DNA of 64,000 bases from Epiperipatus broadwayi (Eukaryota > Onychophora > Udeonychophora > Euonychophora > Peripatidae): the NCBI GenBank assembly GCA_028023455.1, contig JAQFVV010012398.1:11523160-11587159 (forward strand), given 5' to 3'. Below are positions 35,446-49,021 of this stretch, piece by piece. The position numbers and the translations under genes were made by a program. The notes under the pieces are model-generated. The model ran no database searches. It saw only the letters and a list, made by a program, of their open reading frames with translations, and was not told where the DNA came from. Every line of letters begins with the position of its first letter. Within the stretch, counting starts at the first letter, position 1.

Positions 35446-36412
35446 ATGATAGACAAAAATAAATCACAGCCCTTATTTCCAGAAAGTTATGAAGTTGCCA
35501 GCCAAATGCGGAGTGCTGACCTAGGCTGTCATTTGTTGATGACCTTTTATTTAGGTAATTATAACTGCAGATCACTTTTAAGTGAAGGAAGATTGCTTGA
35601 ATTGGAAGAAATACTGTCTTATATTAAATGTAACATTATGGGATTTTGTGAAGTTAGAAGTAAAGATGACGAGACAATTGATTAAAAAAGTGGATATGTA
35701 ATATACGACAAAGGCACAATTATTGGAAGTAGAAATGGAATAGTATTCATTATAAATAAAAAGTGGAAGAGCAACATTGTGGAGATTGATAGTGTATCAG
35801 AACGAGTCGCAAGATTAGTTATTCAACTTAGTAATAGATACCAAATGTACATAATTCAGGTTTATTCCTCAACAAGTTCTCATAGTGATGAAGTAGTAGA
35901 TGATTTTTGTATGGATGTAGAAAAGGCTTTTGATCAGATCAAACAACTTTTAAAAATTGTCATGGGAGAGTAATACTATTTTAAGATGAAAGTGATGTAG
36001 GTAAGTTTGATTATGATGATAGAAATGCGGGAGGACATAGACTTGCGGAGTTTGCAGAAAAAAACAACAACTGTATATTATGAATTCTTTTTTTTTTTTT
36101 TTAGCAAAATGTTGAATGGAAATCGACATGGAAGCATCCAAATGAAGTACAGCAGAATCGGATTATATTTTGACTAACAGAAAATGCATATTTCAATATT
36201 GGAATGATCTTAGTAAATTTAATATACAAAGTGATCATTGTTTAGTAAGATATAATATACATTTTAATGCAAAACTAGAGAGACAAAAATTATTAAGAAA
36301 AACAATATTCACAGTTGATATTTCTAATCTTCAGAAATATTCTAATGAATTTAAATTAGAACATGCAAATTGTTTTCAAATATTAACAGATTTTGAACAT
36401 GATTCAGATTAG
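35446..36412 (+). pseudogene. RTE-2 endonuclease pseudogene
   Basis: 35,446-35,685 contains 'NYNCRSLLSE' and 'GFCEVRS' (the catalytic Glu of the 'EVR' motif), then a stop at 35,683. Another piece at 35,779-35,973 has 'VARLVIQLSNRYQM' and 'VYSSTSSH'. The third, 36,170-36,412, has 'LTNRK' and 'SDHCLV' (catalytic Asp-His). Between pieces two and three the GDFNA block is lost or frameshifted. Inactive. Confidence 0.85.
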
Positions 36413-36879
36413 AATGAAATTAATAGGAAAATTTTAGATACAGTTTTAAAAACTACAATAAAGATGTCTTGTAGAAAAAAGCAGCAACTGACCAGTAAAA
36501 TTTCTACTGAGACTAGAGAATTTATGAAGAAAAGAAGGAATATGAAAATATTTAAAAATGGTGCATTAAGAAGGATTGAATCTCAAATTTTGTAAAATGG
36601 TGTGAAAAAGACTTGATAATGATAGAAGAAAGTATAATTGTCCACTAGTAAGGAAAATTATAGAAGAGAATCAAAGTCTCAAGATTGTAAAATAACATTT
36701 TGGTACTCAGAACTTATTTCTGCAATAAGAAAAAAAGATTGAACTATTGTTAAAAAAAAGAGATGACATCATGATATGTGTAACAGAGACTTCTATCAAG
36801 AATTATATAGCAATAAAGAACAAGAGAAAGTATCTCTTACAACTAGACTATCTCTTCTGAATTGCCCAGGATTTTAATT

Positions 36880-38200
36880 AAATTTATGAAGGGGAAAGTT
36901 CCAGGTAATGATGGAATTGTAACCGATATCTTATAAGAAACCGGTGAAGAAATAGAAATTTTTTTGCAAAGTTATATACAAAATGTCTAAATGATAAAAA
37001 TATACCAGATGATTGGAAGATTGTAGTATTAATATTAATATTTAAAAAAGATGATAAAGAAGATATTAGGAATACAAACCTATCAGTCTTTTATCAGTTA
37101 TATATTAATTTCTTACCAAAATGATTACAATTGCTTTACAGTGAATTTTGGATTTTAACTACAAAAAAAAAAAAAAAAGCTGGATTTAAAAGTGGTTTTA
37201 GTATAATGGATCATATCCAAGTGTTAAGAGAAGTTATAGAAAAGAACAGTGAATATGAGTTGCCATTATGCTTTAGATTTATAGACTATGAAAAGCATTT
37301 GATTCTATAAGTATTTGGTCAGTGATTAAAGCATTGGATCATCAAGGTATAGACCCAGGATACTGACATATTCTGGAGAATGTTTATAAAAATGCAAAAA
37401 CAATAATTATATAATGATACTAAAAAGATTAACTTTGAGAACAGTGTACAGCAAGGTGATTCCTTATCTCCAAAACTTTTTACAGCAGTTTTGCAAGAAG
37501 TATTTTGTGAATTAAAATGGGAAACTAAGACAATAAAAGCAAATGGAGATAATTGTTTTTGCAAATAATGTTTTTGAGCTTCAGGCAATATTGCAAGAGT
37601 TATCAGATGAAATTAAGAAATAAATGTTATTAAAAAGTCTAAAGTAATGTTCAATGGAGTTTCTCAAAAAAAGAAAATAAAGATTGATAATGATGAGTTA
37701 GAAGTTTACGAATATCTGTACTTTGGTCAGATTATTACCACAGATGGAAACATCATGGATAAAATTAATCATGGAATTAAACTTGGTTGGAGTGTTTTTT
37801 GGTAGAAATAACAATAATAAAAGGAAATATGCCTAGGTGTTTGAAAAATAACTTTTTAATAAATGTGTGTAACCAGTTCTTACTTACATATCTGAAATGT
37901 GGACACAACAAAAAAGCAATGCAGAGGTTTGATATCACTCAAAGAAGTATGGAGAGATGCATGTTAAGAGTAACAAGAAGACATCAAAAATGAAATATTT
38001 GAGTGGGAGAACAAACAGGTATTATTGATATTATTGGTCTGAACATATTGCTAAAAAAGTTGATAATAGATGGACAGTTGGAATCTTAAACTGGATGACA
38101 TGAGATTTATAAGACCTAGAAAAAGACCACATATGAGATGGATGGATGAAATAGGAAGAGACTGGGGTGATGTGAAGAAGAGAGACTAGAGATCAGAGAA
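36880..38200 (+). pseudogene. RTE-2 reverse transcriptase and C-terminal remnants
   Basis: Short pieces align with RTE-1. They include 'VPGNDGI' near 36,900, 'AGFKSGFS' near 37,180, 'FIDYEK' near 37,280 and a 'QGDSLSPKLFTAVLQE' region near 37,455. A C-terminal frame at 37,787-37,993 has 'QRSMERCMLRVTRR'. Frame changes are frequent. It is older or faster-decayed than RTE-1. Confidence 0.8.
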
Positions 38201-38689
38201 GATGGATTGAACTTGGAGAGACATTTTTTCTGCAGTGGATCATGATGATGATGCATATATAGAATAGTTCAATGAAAAATCCTTCAGTAAAAACCAATAT
38301 TAGGTAAAAATATATATATTATTTAATGTTAAATATTGTTTTTATAATTATCAAAGTTCAAACAGCTATTAGTTTTTATTTGAATATTGGAAATGTAAAT
38401 TGCCATCCCAACCTTTTATATATATATATACACACACATTTAATAATTACATTTGAGAAATATTTAAAATATGAAGTAAATGAATATATTAAATCCCCCA
38501 CCCATTTTTTTTTTTTTTTTTAGTAATCACTGTTTATTTATAAGCCATTTTTAAAAAAATATTTTGTCTGGAAATGCACCTTTTTACAAGATTTACCAAT
38601 CTCTTTTTAATTCATAAATTTCTGTTAAATTTCTCTGTCTTTAATTTCTGCTAGTTGTTTTGGTACTTATGTATTAGTCTGGCAATGAG

Positions 38690-38960
38690 ATTTCACATAT
38701 TTGTTGATCCTGCAATAGTTATTTGGAAAAATGACGACCTATAACTTTATTTACTGGAAATGATACAAATGTCTACTTACATGCATTTACATGATTTGTA
38801 ACAAATTATCTTCCACCACCTAAACTTGTAAAGGTTTTTTATTTTGAAAAATGGCCACCTATAACTTTATTTAGTGGTAATGGAACAAACATGAATTTAC
38901 ATTTTTTGCAAGAAGTGATTTTTCAACAAGTAAACTTTTAACAATCTAAATTTATTGCAA
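38690..38960. repeat. Two-copy diverged direct repeat, about 120-bp spacing
   Basis: 'gaaaaatg.c.acctataactttattta.tgg.aatg..acaaa' occurs at about 38,725-38,775 and again at about 38,845-38,893. The following 'catgatttgtaacaa' / 'catgaatttacat' segments are more diverged. Family unknown. Confidence 0.6.
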
Positions 38961-41629
38961 TTGGTGACCAAACCAAAATTTATATAAATATGCATAGATT
39001 TATCCAATCACTTCTGTCCATGTATAAAATATTCTTTCTTAGCATCACTGCTGTGGACTGAACTTTCTTACCTGATACACATTCTGTTATGAATGTCTAC
39101 TCTGTTTCGACAATCCTGAATGGAAACACTTCCATTGTTTGGTCTTAAAATTAACAGCAAAATCAACATTTTGACTAATAACTTTTTTTTTGTCAGATTA
39201 TTATCTAATATTAGCTTACAAAATTAGTTCATGTCCTTTATATAAGATTGTAAATGTGTTTAATTTTGTTTTTATATAAACATTTGTTTGTGTTCGGTGA
39301 TCCACTGCCAGACTTTCATTTCATAAAATTTGATGACTTCTCTCTTATTTCAATAAAACACTATTTTTGTTTTTGTATACTTTTTGATCTTTTTCTATTT
39401 TTTTTCTCATTAATTTCATCAGGATTAAATAAATCTATTTTTAGATGATATTTACATATGGTGTCAGTATTTATCTTGTATAGTTTATAGGTGAATGAAA
39501 AGTTCCTGAATTAATTAAGTGAAATATATATATTTTTGGTCAGTTGAATGGATTTCTCAATCTAATCATTTTGATACTTAAATGTCAACTGACTTACCAT
39601 AATTAATCATATTTTTATTGTCTTATTATAATATCTTAAATCAATGCTATGATATCTCTGAACTATTGATGTCTAGCTTAAAAATTACAATTAGTTTTTT
39701 TTATATTTTGATCATATAGGGATACAATATTATATATTTGTACATGTGGTGCCAACACAGACAATAAATATATTTTAAGTTTTTATAAAGCAATATATCA
39801 GTTTAACTATTGAAACTATGCCAAAGGCATTCAATAATTATTTTTTAAAAATAATTACATGCAATGACACTATGCCAAATGAATATAAAAAATGTTTCTA
39901 TTCAATATTTATATAAATAAGGTTGAATAAAATTTACAATGAAAGATTAATCAGGTTTTTTTATCCATAAATTGATTTGTCTGATAACAATAATCTCTGT
40001 GTTGCATCTTATACTTTCTTAATTTTAATATTACATTTTTTAATAGCATTAATTTATCTTGGCTATCTTAATATACACTGAGCATTGATTGTATATATGT
40101 GTGGAAATGATAATCTGGACCAACTGACGAGTGCTAGTTTAGCATGAAACACGTATATTGGTGATTATTTATCTTTTCAACATGTGTGTTGTCAAGTGTG
40201 TTAGTAGTATGAAATAGCATGGATAGTTGAGGGTCATGTGAAAGTCTGAGTTCAAACCCCCTATATATTACATATTGAAGTGCAGGTATGAAAAAGCCTG
40301 TACTATATAAAAAAATTTATATACTAAATCTTTAGGGTAACTTTTGGGATAACAATCTGTAGTTAAATCTGATAATACAATTACTTTTTAAGTTTTTTTT
40401 ATAAGGTTCTAATATGACTAATATCCAATTGGCTTTTATCTTACTACTAATCTAGTTTTTACAAGACACTTATTATCTGCTCATTTTTTTCTACAGGGTT
40501 GTTGTTTTTCTCTACTAATTGATATTTAGACAGTCTGCTTATTATTCTCAATTGCAATCTAGTTACTATTATCAGAATTTCATTTTATTTTATTCTGAGA
40601 TATATATATATATACAGTGAATTGGCTTACTTTTCTTATTGAGCTTATTTTTTCTACTTCTTTTCTAATTATATATAGTACTTACGATTTGTGTTTTTTG
40701 CCTCAAATAGGATTTGATTACTTAATTACATGTTCTGTGTTATGATTATAGACTATCAGTTTTCATAGTTATTTTCTTTTTCTGATTTTAATCAAAGGAC
40801 TATTACTGCAAATATATGCTTAACATTTTCCTTGATTTCCATAAACATCATACAAGCACATACTTTTTATGTGTTATATTAGTAATTACAAATTTATTAT
40901 CATTTATAAAATACAATTCAAGGTTTTATTCAAAAGAAATGGGACATATTCTTTATCTCAGTACTCATTATTTTAAATAATATTTCATTTTTATGTTTAA
41001 AATGGCTGTAATAAATTTAATGTCAGATAATAACTATTGATTTCCCATAAAAGATTATTGAAACAAACAAAAGAATGTACAGTATACTGTTGCTATGATT
41101 TTTCTCTTCATTACTTATGTCTGTACATCAAAAAAGAATTGTACTAATTATTTTATTAGAAACTCACCAGGGGGGTACACTTATGTAAATTAATGAAACT
41201 AACTTAATACAACATGTTCTCTTTTTCTTATTATTTTTGATATCTTTTGGTAGTTTTTCTTTGATTGCTCAAGAAATGAAATTAATATTTTGAGTAATAA
41301 AACTGCACAAGTAATTTTCTATGTTTTGTTTGATTTACTGATAGATATTTTATTTATATGCTCCTCTCTGTTTATTTTTATGTTTCTAGAGTATGATTAT
41401 TGGTGATAAACTAAATTGAGATTTTCTGTAATAAAATTTTGAAAAAAAAAAAAAAAAAAAAACAGTTTTTTAATTAATTTCAATTCTGATACATAAAAAT
41501 ATATAGCTAATTATCCTCTTATCTTTTAATCAAATTAGTTATTAATATTTGATTTTCTGTTAAAATATGTTTTATTTTTTTTAATACAAGTGAATGTATA
41601 AGAAAAATTATATTTTTAAAAATTATAGT
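38961..41629. other. AT-rich DNA, nothing firmly recognised
   Basis: No protein similarity is seen. A (TA)n run lies near 40,603 and an A run of about 20 ends at 41,461. A B-box-like 'gagttcaaaccccc' occurs near 40,250 without a convincing A box, perhaps the remnant of a tRNA-derived repeat. Confidence 0.5.
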
Positions 41630-43276
41630 GTAAAATAACATTTTTGTATTGTTAGGAAACATATCTGCATTAAGGAAAAAAGATGGAACTATTACTAAAA
41701 AGAGATATGTCCTCATAGAAGAGTTCTATCAAGAATTATATAATAGTAAAGAACAAGTACCTCCTTCATTTATTATATCTTCTTATGTGCCCAGAATTTT
41801 AAATAAAGAAGTGAGACATGCAATTAAATTTATGAAGAAAGGAAAAGCTACAGATAATGATGGAATTGTAATCCATATATTAAAAGAAGCAGGCAAAGAA
41901 GTAGAAAAAATGTTGGCAAAATTATATATCACATGTCTAAATGATAAAGGTGTACCAGATGATTGGAACAATGCAATATTAATATTTTAAAAAGATGATA
42001 AAGAAAATATTGGACGTTACAGATCTATAAGTTTTTTATCTGTTTTATACAAAAATTTTATCAAGATAATTATAACTCATCTACAGAGAATATTGGATTT
42101 CAACCAACCAATAGAACAAACTGGATTTAAAAGTGGTTTTAGTACAGTAGATCATATCCAAGTATTGAGAGAAGTTATAGAAGGACCAATGAATATGAAT
42201 TGCTTTGGATTTATAGATTATGAAAAGACATTTGATTCTATAAGTATTTCTTCAGTGATTAAAGTATTGAATGATCAAGGTATAGACCCAGGTTTATTGT
42301 TATATTCTGAAGAATATTTATAAAAATGCAGCAGCAACAGTTAGATTACATAATGTTTGCAAGGAAGGTTAACATTGAGTAGGATGTAAGACAGGGCGAT
42401 TCCATATCTCCAAAACTTTTTACAGTAGTGCTGCAATAATTAGTTTATGGATTAAAATGGAAGCTAAAGAAGTAAAAGTAAATGTAGATTATTTGTCAAT
42501 TAGATTTTGGAGATAATGTAGTTGTTTTTGTTTTTTTTTTAAATAATGCTTTAGTGTTTTAGGAAATGTTGCAAGAGTTATCAGATGAAAGTAAGAAAGT
42601 ATGAGATAAATATTAAAGAATCAAAAGTAATATTCAATGGGTTTTCTGAAAAGATGAAAATAAATATTGATTTTGATGACTTAGAAAAAGTTAATAACTA
42701 CAAATACCTTGGTTAGATTATTTCTACAGATGGAAACATAATGGATGAAATTAATCATAGAATTAAACTTGGTTGGAGTGCTTTGATAGAAATGACTTAA
42801 TACTAAAAAGAAATATGCCTATGTGTTTGAAAAGGAAGGTTTTTAATAAATCTGTTTTACCAGTTCTTGCTTACGGATCTGAGACTTGGTCACTTAATAG
42901 AAGAGCAATACAGAGACTTCAGGCCACTGAAAGAGTTATGGAGAGATGCATGTTAGGAATGACAAGAAGAGATTGAAAATGCAATTTATGAGTAAGAGAA
43001 CAAACAGGTGTTACTGACATTGTTGAGAAATTTAAAAGATTGAAATGGAATTGGGTTGGACATATTGCTAGAAGAGATGATAATAGATGGACAATTGAAA
43101 AACTGCGTTCAAAGAGATTGTCAAAGACCCAGAAAGAGACTACATGTGAGATTGATGGATGAAATAAGAAACTTTAAGGGTGATGTGAAGAAGAGATATT
43201 AGAGATCGGAAAAGATGGATTGAACTTGGAGAGATCTTCATCCTGCAGTGGATTGATAATAGTTGATGATGATGAT
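41630..43276 (+). mobile_element. RTE-type LINE copy RTE-3, 5'-truncated
   Basis: It begins at sequence equivalent to about 25,210 of RTE-1 (after the endonuclease) and ends in 'gttgatgatgatga'. It is collinear with RTE-1 through RT and C-terminal region, but shows a fresh set of stops and frameshifts, so it is an independent insertion. It is in the same orientation as RTE-1 and RTE-2. Confidence 0.88.
41649..42976 (+). pseudogene. RTE-3 reverse transcriptase pseudogene
   Basis: 41,649-41,990 covers the linker and RT fingers: 'KKGKATDNDGI', where the usual Pro-Gly is Thr-Asp, and 'VPDDWNNAILIF'. 42,093-42,323 has 'QTGFKSGFSTVDHI' and 'FIDYEKTFDSI' (motif A). 42,773-42,976 holds 'CLKRKVFNKSVLPVLAYG' and 'ERCMLGMTRRD'. 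A T run at about 42,525 breaks the region where the catalytic Ala-Asp-Asp should be. Not functional. Confidence 0.86.
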
Positions 43277-43376
43277 AAGGAAAATTAATTTTTATTCGTA
43301 AAAATCTTGTCAAAAAATTAAATTGCTTTTGTATGTATACACATGTGTGCACTGAGACTTATGTGTAGCATTACAT

Positions 43377-43394
43377 ACATATCTATCTCTCTCC

Positions 43395-43428
<34 letters not shown>

Positions 43429-43430
43429 GT
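43377..43430. repeat. (TC)n-(TA)n microsatellite
   Basis: 'atctctctccctctctctctctctct' followed by about ten AT repeats, 100 bp beyond the RTE-3 tail. Confidence 0.9.
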
Positions 43431-46400
43431 CATAATGGTATCTAGATATGCATGTTTTAAAATTATGTTTTCATTATAATAATACTTCACTTTAATACTT
43501 TGTTTACTTAATGTCAATTCCTTAAATTGGCACTGCTTTTAAATTATGCACGCATGCATTTTTCACCAATGTATAATTCATATCTGAGGTCAGAATTATT
43601 TCACCTTTTTTTTTTTTTTTTCAGAATATCAATTTTTTCACAACATTTACTTGTATGTATTGATTATTTCATCTTAATAGTCATTTTGAATTGTGTTTGA
43701 CATTTTAATACAGTATTTAGTATATTCATGTTAAGTAATTGGCATTTATATTTAGTAATGCTCATAATAAAAAAATAATTATGCCTTTCTTTAAATGAGA
43801 AATTAAAAAAGATTAAAGTAAGTGAATCAGACATATCTATGATTGCCATAGACTATATACTATGGTTAAATTGCCAAAAAATATCACTAAGAATGATAAA
43901 GCAAAGTTTTTAAAACAAATTAAAAATATATCTGTAAACATTAAAACTTATTAGCATTATAATCTTATTGCAGAAATGGAAACATTTTTAATAGTGCAGA
44001 TTGCAAGTAACTAGCCATGTTTTCCTAAGCAAGACTTAAAGTTTGTCTGAATTTATGAAAGATGGTAGACAGGGAGAAGGTGGTGTCAAAAATTCGGAAT
44101 CTAACCAGAACTGTTTTTTCAAGTCTTTATAACATTTTAACCCTATGTTTTTTTGATTTGGCAACAACATCAAAAAGAAAACATTACCATAAAACCTTGA
44201 TGAAATGGTTCTATATTGATAAAAAATGATAACATATTTAGATAAATTGTTTCTGGCAACTATAAATGGGAATAGATAATTCTTAGTTTTAATGCTATAA
44301 AAGATAGGCTTTGTCTTAGATTAGGAATTCTTGTGAAATAGACTTTGTCTCAGATTAGGGATTAATGTGAAAGTAAATTTATTTTTAAAATTATGATCAT
44401 CTATCACTATAAAATAAATATATATTTTAAGAGCAATCATTATATTTATTTTGCTTTGATAATTCTGTTTTGAGTTTAGCACTGTTGTATACTAAAGACA
44501 CTGAATGGACTTTAAAACATTTAGTTAAATTAATTTTTTTAAAAATGTAATTACTTTATAATAATATTATTGTCTCTTTTTTTAATTTTATTTGTAACTT
44601 TTGTTTATAATTATTGTATTAATCAAATATTTACTGCAAATATAAATATTTAATGAAGTATAATTATATTTAGAAAATGAATAAAATAACTTTTGGACGA
44701 TCATGTATAATAATATTAACCCATCAGTTTTTTTACTATATGCTTTCATGAATTAAAAAAAAAAAAGATATAATTCCCTTAATGTCAAAAGTTTTGTTTA
44801 ATCTCAGGAATTAAAATTCCCGATCTCTAATATCAAGAAATACTACAATTTTGTTTAATGGTAGGAATTAACTCCTCAGTCTCCTGCAATTAAGAGATAT
44901 TATTATATCATAATATATTATTTTACTTTCAACCATTTTATTTTATTAAAACTGGCTTATAAATATATATCAAGTGTAGAGACAGAAATGAAATAGAAAA
45001 AAAAATAAAATTGTTTGGTAATCACTAAGCCTTATACTGCTAATGCAACTGTCTTAAATAAAAATATTTTAAAATTATTATTTATTATTTTTATACTAAA
45101 AGATTTAAATTACCAAATATTGGTTTTCAAAACTAATATAATGTTTATTTAAAAAAGTTTGTCAAATACATTATTCATAGAATACATAATTTTTTTATGA
45201 TTTTTCTGCAAAATTCTAACATTTTATATCTATTAAACACCAATGTTATGAAAAGAACAAATTAATAGTTTATTATAGTTCAATACCAGACTGTATAAAA
45301 ATAAAAGTCATCTATATAGAACATTATTTATATTTTTTAATGAATGAAATTTAATAGTTTTTATAGAGATAAAATGGATAAAATAAAAGTTCTATATGCA
45401 TATGCATAGGATAGAAATTCTACATGGAAAGTATTCATACTTAAATAAAGCTGTGAACTAATGCCCAGTGATGTGAGTAATATTCTGCCACTAATGTGAA
45501 AAAAATTTTGTGCCTTATCATCATAATATCACCTTGATTAAAAAAAATTTACTAATACAAAATTAAAATATGTTAATTTATTTTAAGTTTAGTTTTCTAA
45601 CTTTGGTATCAGCATTATATTTATATTTTTTACATCAAAATATTTAATCATTTTACTTTGAATATGTAAAATATACTTAAATAGTTTAATTTGTTATTGT
45701 AGAACTTCTTAAATATATTTTATTATCTTTAGTATATAAAATCATTGTTACAACACTTACTATAATTCAATTATAAATTATTTTATTCTTTTCTGAGCTA
45801 ATGTAATAAACGACTGTTAATGAATACATATGCAGAAAATACTTTCGATATACCATGTACATCATACTATAAGTTATGAATATGATATACATGATATATC
45901 GAAAGCATCTAGGTAGTAATAAAGCTGAGCATTTAAAAATCTAACTTTTCTTGTATGTGTTCATTAACACCTACAATAATCACAGGGAATAATGAAGAAA
46001 AGGCATTACTACATTACATACTTAGTTAAATGACAATATTCTTAAATAAATTTTTATAACAATTAAGTCTAGCAGATGCATATCACATGCAGTAGTTTCA
46101 TATTTAAATTAATTATTTAATTTAAAATGAGCTTTATAAAATCAATTATTATACTTTTATAGGAAAAATTTTGCTTATTCAATTAACCTATTTTTATAAA
46201 TGTAAAAAAATATATAACTAATTCATTTTACTCTTTGAAATAATTGTATTTTTGCTTTATAATTATATCTAATGATGGATAGTATTCACTTTAAAATGCT
46301 ATTGGTCTGGAATTGTTTTTCTTCAGAAAGTTTGTCAATATGTTTATTAGTCTCATCAATAAACTTTTTTATTATTTTGAGTTTTGATAATTTATAAAAT

Positions 46401-48267
46401 TGTAAATATTCTCATTACACAGAATGTATTCATGTTATATTATTATTGTTTTAAATATTTTTTTAAATATAGGCCTGCCACTTCACTTTCACTTGTCTCA
46501 CTTGAACAGTTTTGACATGGCTAGTTAGTTACATTCTTATTGATACATTATGGTAAGGAAGTGATATTACCTTTGTTGCCTATGTTTTTTTTCCATTGTG
46601 ATTTTATATTTTGTATAAAACCTATCTGTCGAAAAACTTTCCTCAGCAGAGAAAATTTTAACTAAAAAATCATCAGTCCATATAGCTAAAATTAAAACAA
46701 TGAAAACAACCTAAGGGGGTTGAAAAATTAGAATAGTCATTGATCAGAAAATTATAAATAAGTTGTGTTTTTATTTGTAAAATGCTTAGGAAATTAATTG
46801 GTGCTGAGAGGAAATTAAAATAAGAACTTTGTCATAATGTAGCATTATTGTTAGTGTACTTTCACTATATAATTGTCCATAGATATAAATACAACATATA
46901 AATAATTGAATGAATTTATTACTCAGGAGTTTATAAGAAACTTGAGCACCAGAAGTAAAGATATGTTGTTAATCCATGATTTGACTTAAATTATTTTGTT
47001 TCTGCTTGTTGATAAATCCTAATATGTTGAAAATATTTTTATAATATGAAACTTAGTTACAACTTTCCACATTAGAGTATTTAATTTTCAATTTTTTATT
47101 TGTTCAAATGTACTATTATTCTTTATTACATTTTCAAACATTTTGAATTATTTGTTACAAAAATATAGTTACAAATGCAAATTATTTTTTAAAATAATAT
47201 TTCATCTTTGGAAATTTAGAAAAAAAAATTGAAAATATAATCAGAACAATAAACTTTTTCTTATTGGACAATTAACATGTTGCCAATAAAAAACTTAAAT
47301 TAAAAAAAATTAGATTTGTGTGTTAACTCAGTTTCAGATTAAATAATTAATATGTTATTTAAAATTTTACTTCTAATTATTAAAAAAAGTGATAAAAAAA
47401 ATCTATGGTCAATGAGAATATGGTTACATGTTAATAATTTTTCTTGTCTTCTAAAAGTAAAAATTTTCAAATAAAGTGTGAATTTAACCACATTTTTCTT
47501 TAAAAAAAATACACAAATATTTTGCAAAAATAATTATAAATATGGAAATAAAGTGCAAAATATAAGTTTCCACTTTCTAAAGTAAGATCACTCTTAAAGG
47601 CTTTTGCAAGCATTCATACTGAGAAAACCAAGAAATTATTAATCAGCTATGTATGATGTCTTATCTTGGTATTTTTTTAATAATTAATAAATCAATGTTA
47701 TTTTAGTTACCAGTTTTTGCCATCAAATGAATGCAATACCAGAAAAATAGCAATAAAGTTAGCAGTTCCAGGATTTACTCCATTTTGCTAAAAAAAGTTA
47801 ACCTCCATATTGAAACAATTTACAAATCTATTGCAATAAATAGATTAAATTTAAACAGAAACAAGGGAAGTGTGTTTATTTGTGATTTGCTTATTTAAGT
47901 AAATTACTTAATGCTGTGGATGAGTTGAGTTTAATTTTGTTAGGATGGTTATAAGGAATTTCATATTATCTATGATGGATTACATTGATGAAAATAAAGT
48001 AAAAAAAGTGAAAGCCTATTTACTTATTATCAATTTATATATTTTTATTATTATTTTAAGATGGTTTGGTATGAGAATTAATGTTATGCTTTTTTTTTAG
48101 TGATGATCCAAATATAGATGGTTTTTATGTTATCAAAATGTAAAGTAAAAGAATGTTTAATGTTAAAATAAATTTGATGAGGGAACGTTTGGAAATATAA
48201 AAGAAAGTTAGAAAAAAGATTGCTTTAATTCCCTGGAAATACAGTTATTTATATATGCTATTTTCTG
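43431..48267. other. AT-rich DNA without a recognised gene
   Basis: Only local structures are seen: a roughly 40-bp tandem pair at about 44,305-44,375 ('tttgtct.agattagg'), a diverged pair around 44,790-44,890 ('ttttgtttaat...aggaatta'), and the hairpin at 45,842-45,905. No frame resembles a known protein. Confidence 0.55.
45842..45905. repeat. Short hairpin, 25-bp arms
   Basis: The left arm 'ctttcgatataccatg..' (45,842-45,866) pairs with the right arm (45,881-45,905) at 23 of 25 positions around a 14-base loop. Such a long exact hairpin stands out from the AT background. It may be a tiny MITE or the tip of a deleted fold-back element. Confidence 0.75.
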
Positions 48268-48301
48268 TGCTATGTATTTGCAAAACAAACTATTAAAATA
48301 T

Positions 48302-48410
48302 GTCTTTCATAGATGGTCGAGAGGTCAGCGCAACTGCCTTGCACTTGCAGGCAGTTGTTCGGGTTGCGGGTTCGCGTCCTGGCCGATGCTATGACACTTA
48401 AAAAAAAAAC
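48302..48410 (+). mobile_element. tRNA-derived SINE, copy 1
   Basis: 109 bp with a poly-A end (about ten A), flanked by CTATTAAAATAT at 48,290-48,301 and 48,411-48,422, a 12-bp target duplication. A-box-like 'ggtcgagaggtca' and B box 'gggttcgcgtcct' (48,368-48,380) have spacing expected of a tRNA-derived RNA polymerase III promoter. The uninterrupted site is present in the other gypsy LTR. Confidence 0.88.
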
Positions 48411-49021
48411 CTATTAAAATATCACAGCAAAATAGATTAAAATAGTATTCAATACATTTATGGGCCCAATATGCTAAAATTAAATCTTTATTGATATGAC
48501 AAACAAACAATGTTCTCAATGATACAAAATTTTAAACTGCACAAGTTTAAAAATGAAATCTCTAATGCCTTTGTTATGAAATATAGCAATCATCACATGA
48601 CCGCCATACGTATAGTGAATTTTGCCTGTTTTAAATATAACAATTCTTAACTAAAGGCAACTATTATTTGCTACATCCCATAAATTTATGACAATCAAAG
48701 AATATAATTTTCTACTTTACCATTTGATAGTAAATCCTCGGAGAACCTTGTCAGGCATATATGAAATAGTAATACCAGGACGATGTGTATAATGTTCTGA
48801 GCAGCTCATTAACCTTCAGGTAACTGGTGCCTGGGATCGGTTTCTCCATAATGTTTTGCAGTGCTGATTCTCCACTATATATATCTTTTCTGCCAACTGG
48901 CCAATGGCGAAGTAAATACAATTTGTCACGCACAATTGTAAAAATGGAGAAATTGTTTTTTTTCTTTTCCACTTTATATATTTCTGAATTTCCTTTTATC
49001 TTCTCACTAATTAAATTCTGC

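Larger units (their letters stand above)
35440..38253 (+). mobile_element. RTE-type LINE copy RTE-2, longest and most degraded
   Basis: It extends further 5' than the other copies and includes the start of the endonuclease ('LGNYNCRSLLSEGRLLELEE' from about 35,550). It is collinear with RTE-1 down to the terminal 'catgatgatgatg' at 38,241-38,253. Many stops, frameshifts and small deletions are present; for example, the RT motif C region has lost about 50 bp around 37,545 compared with RTE-1. A 15-nt A run at about 37,164 replaces coding sequence. No target duplication was identified. Confidence 0.85.

Noticed and set aside
48302-48410. Functional tRNA gene
   Set aside because: A and B boxes are present, but the cloverleaf cannot be completed, and the segment has a poly-A end and a target duplication, which makes it a SINE.
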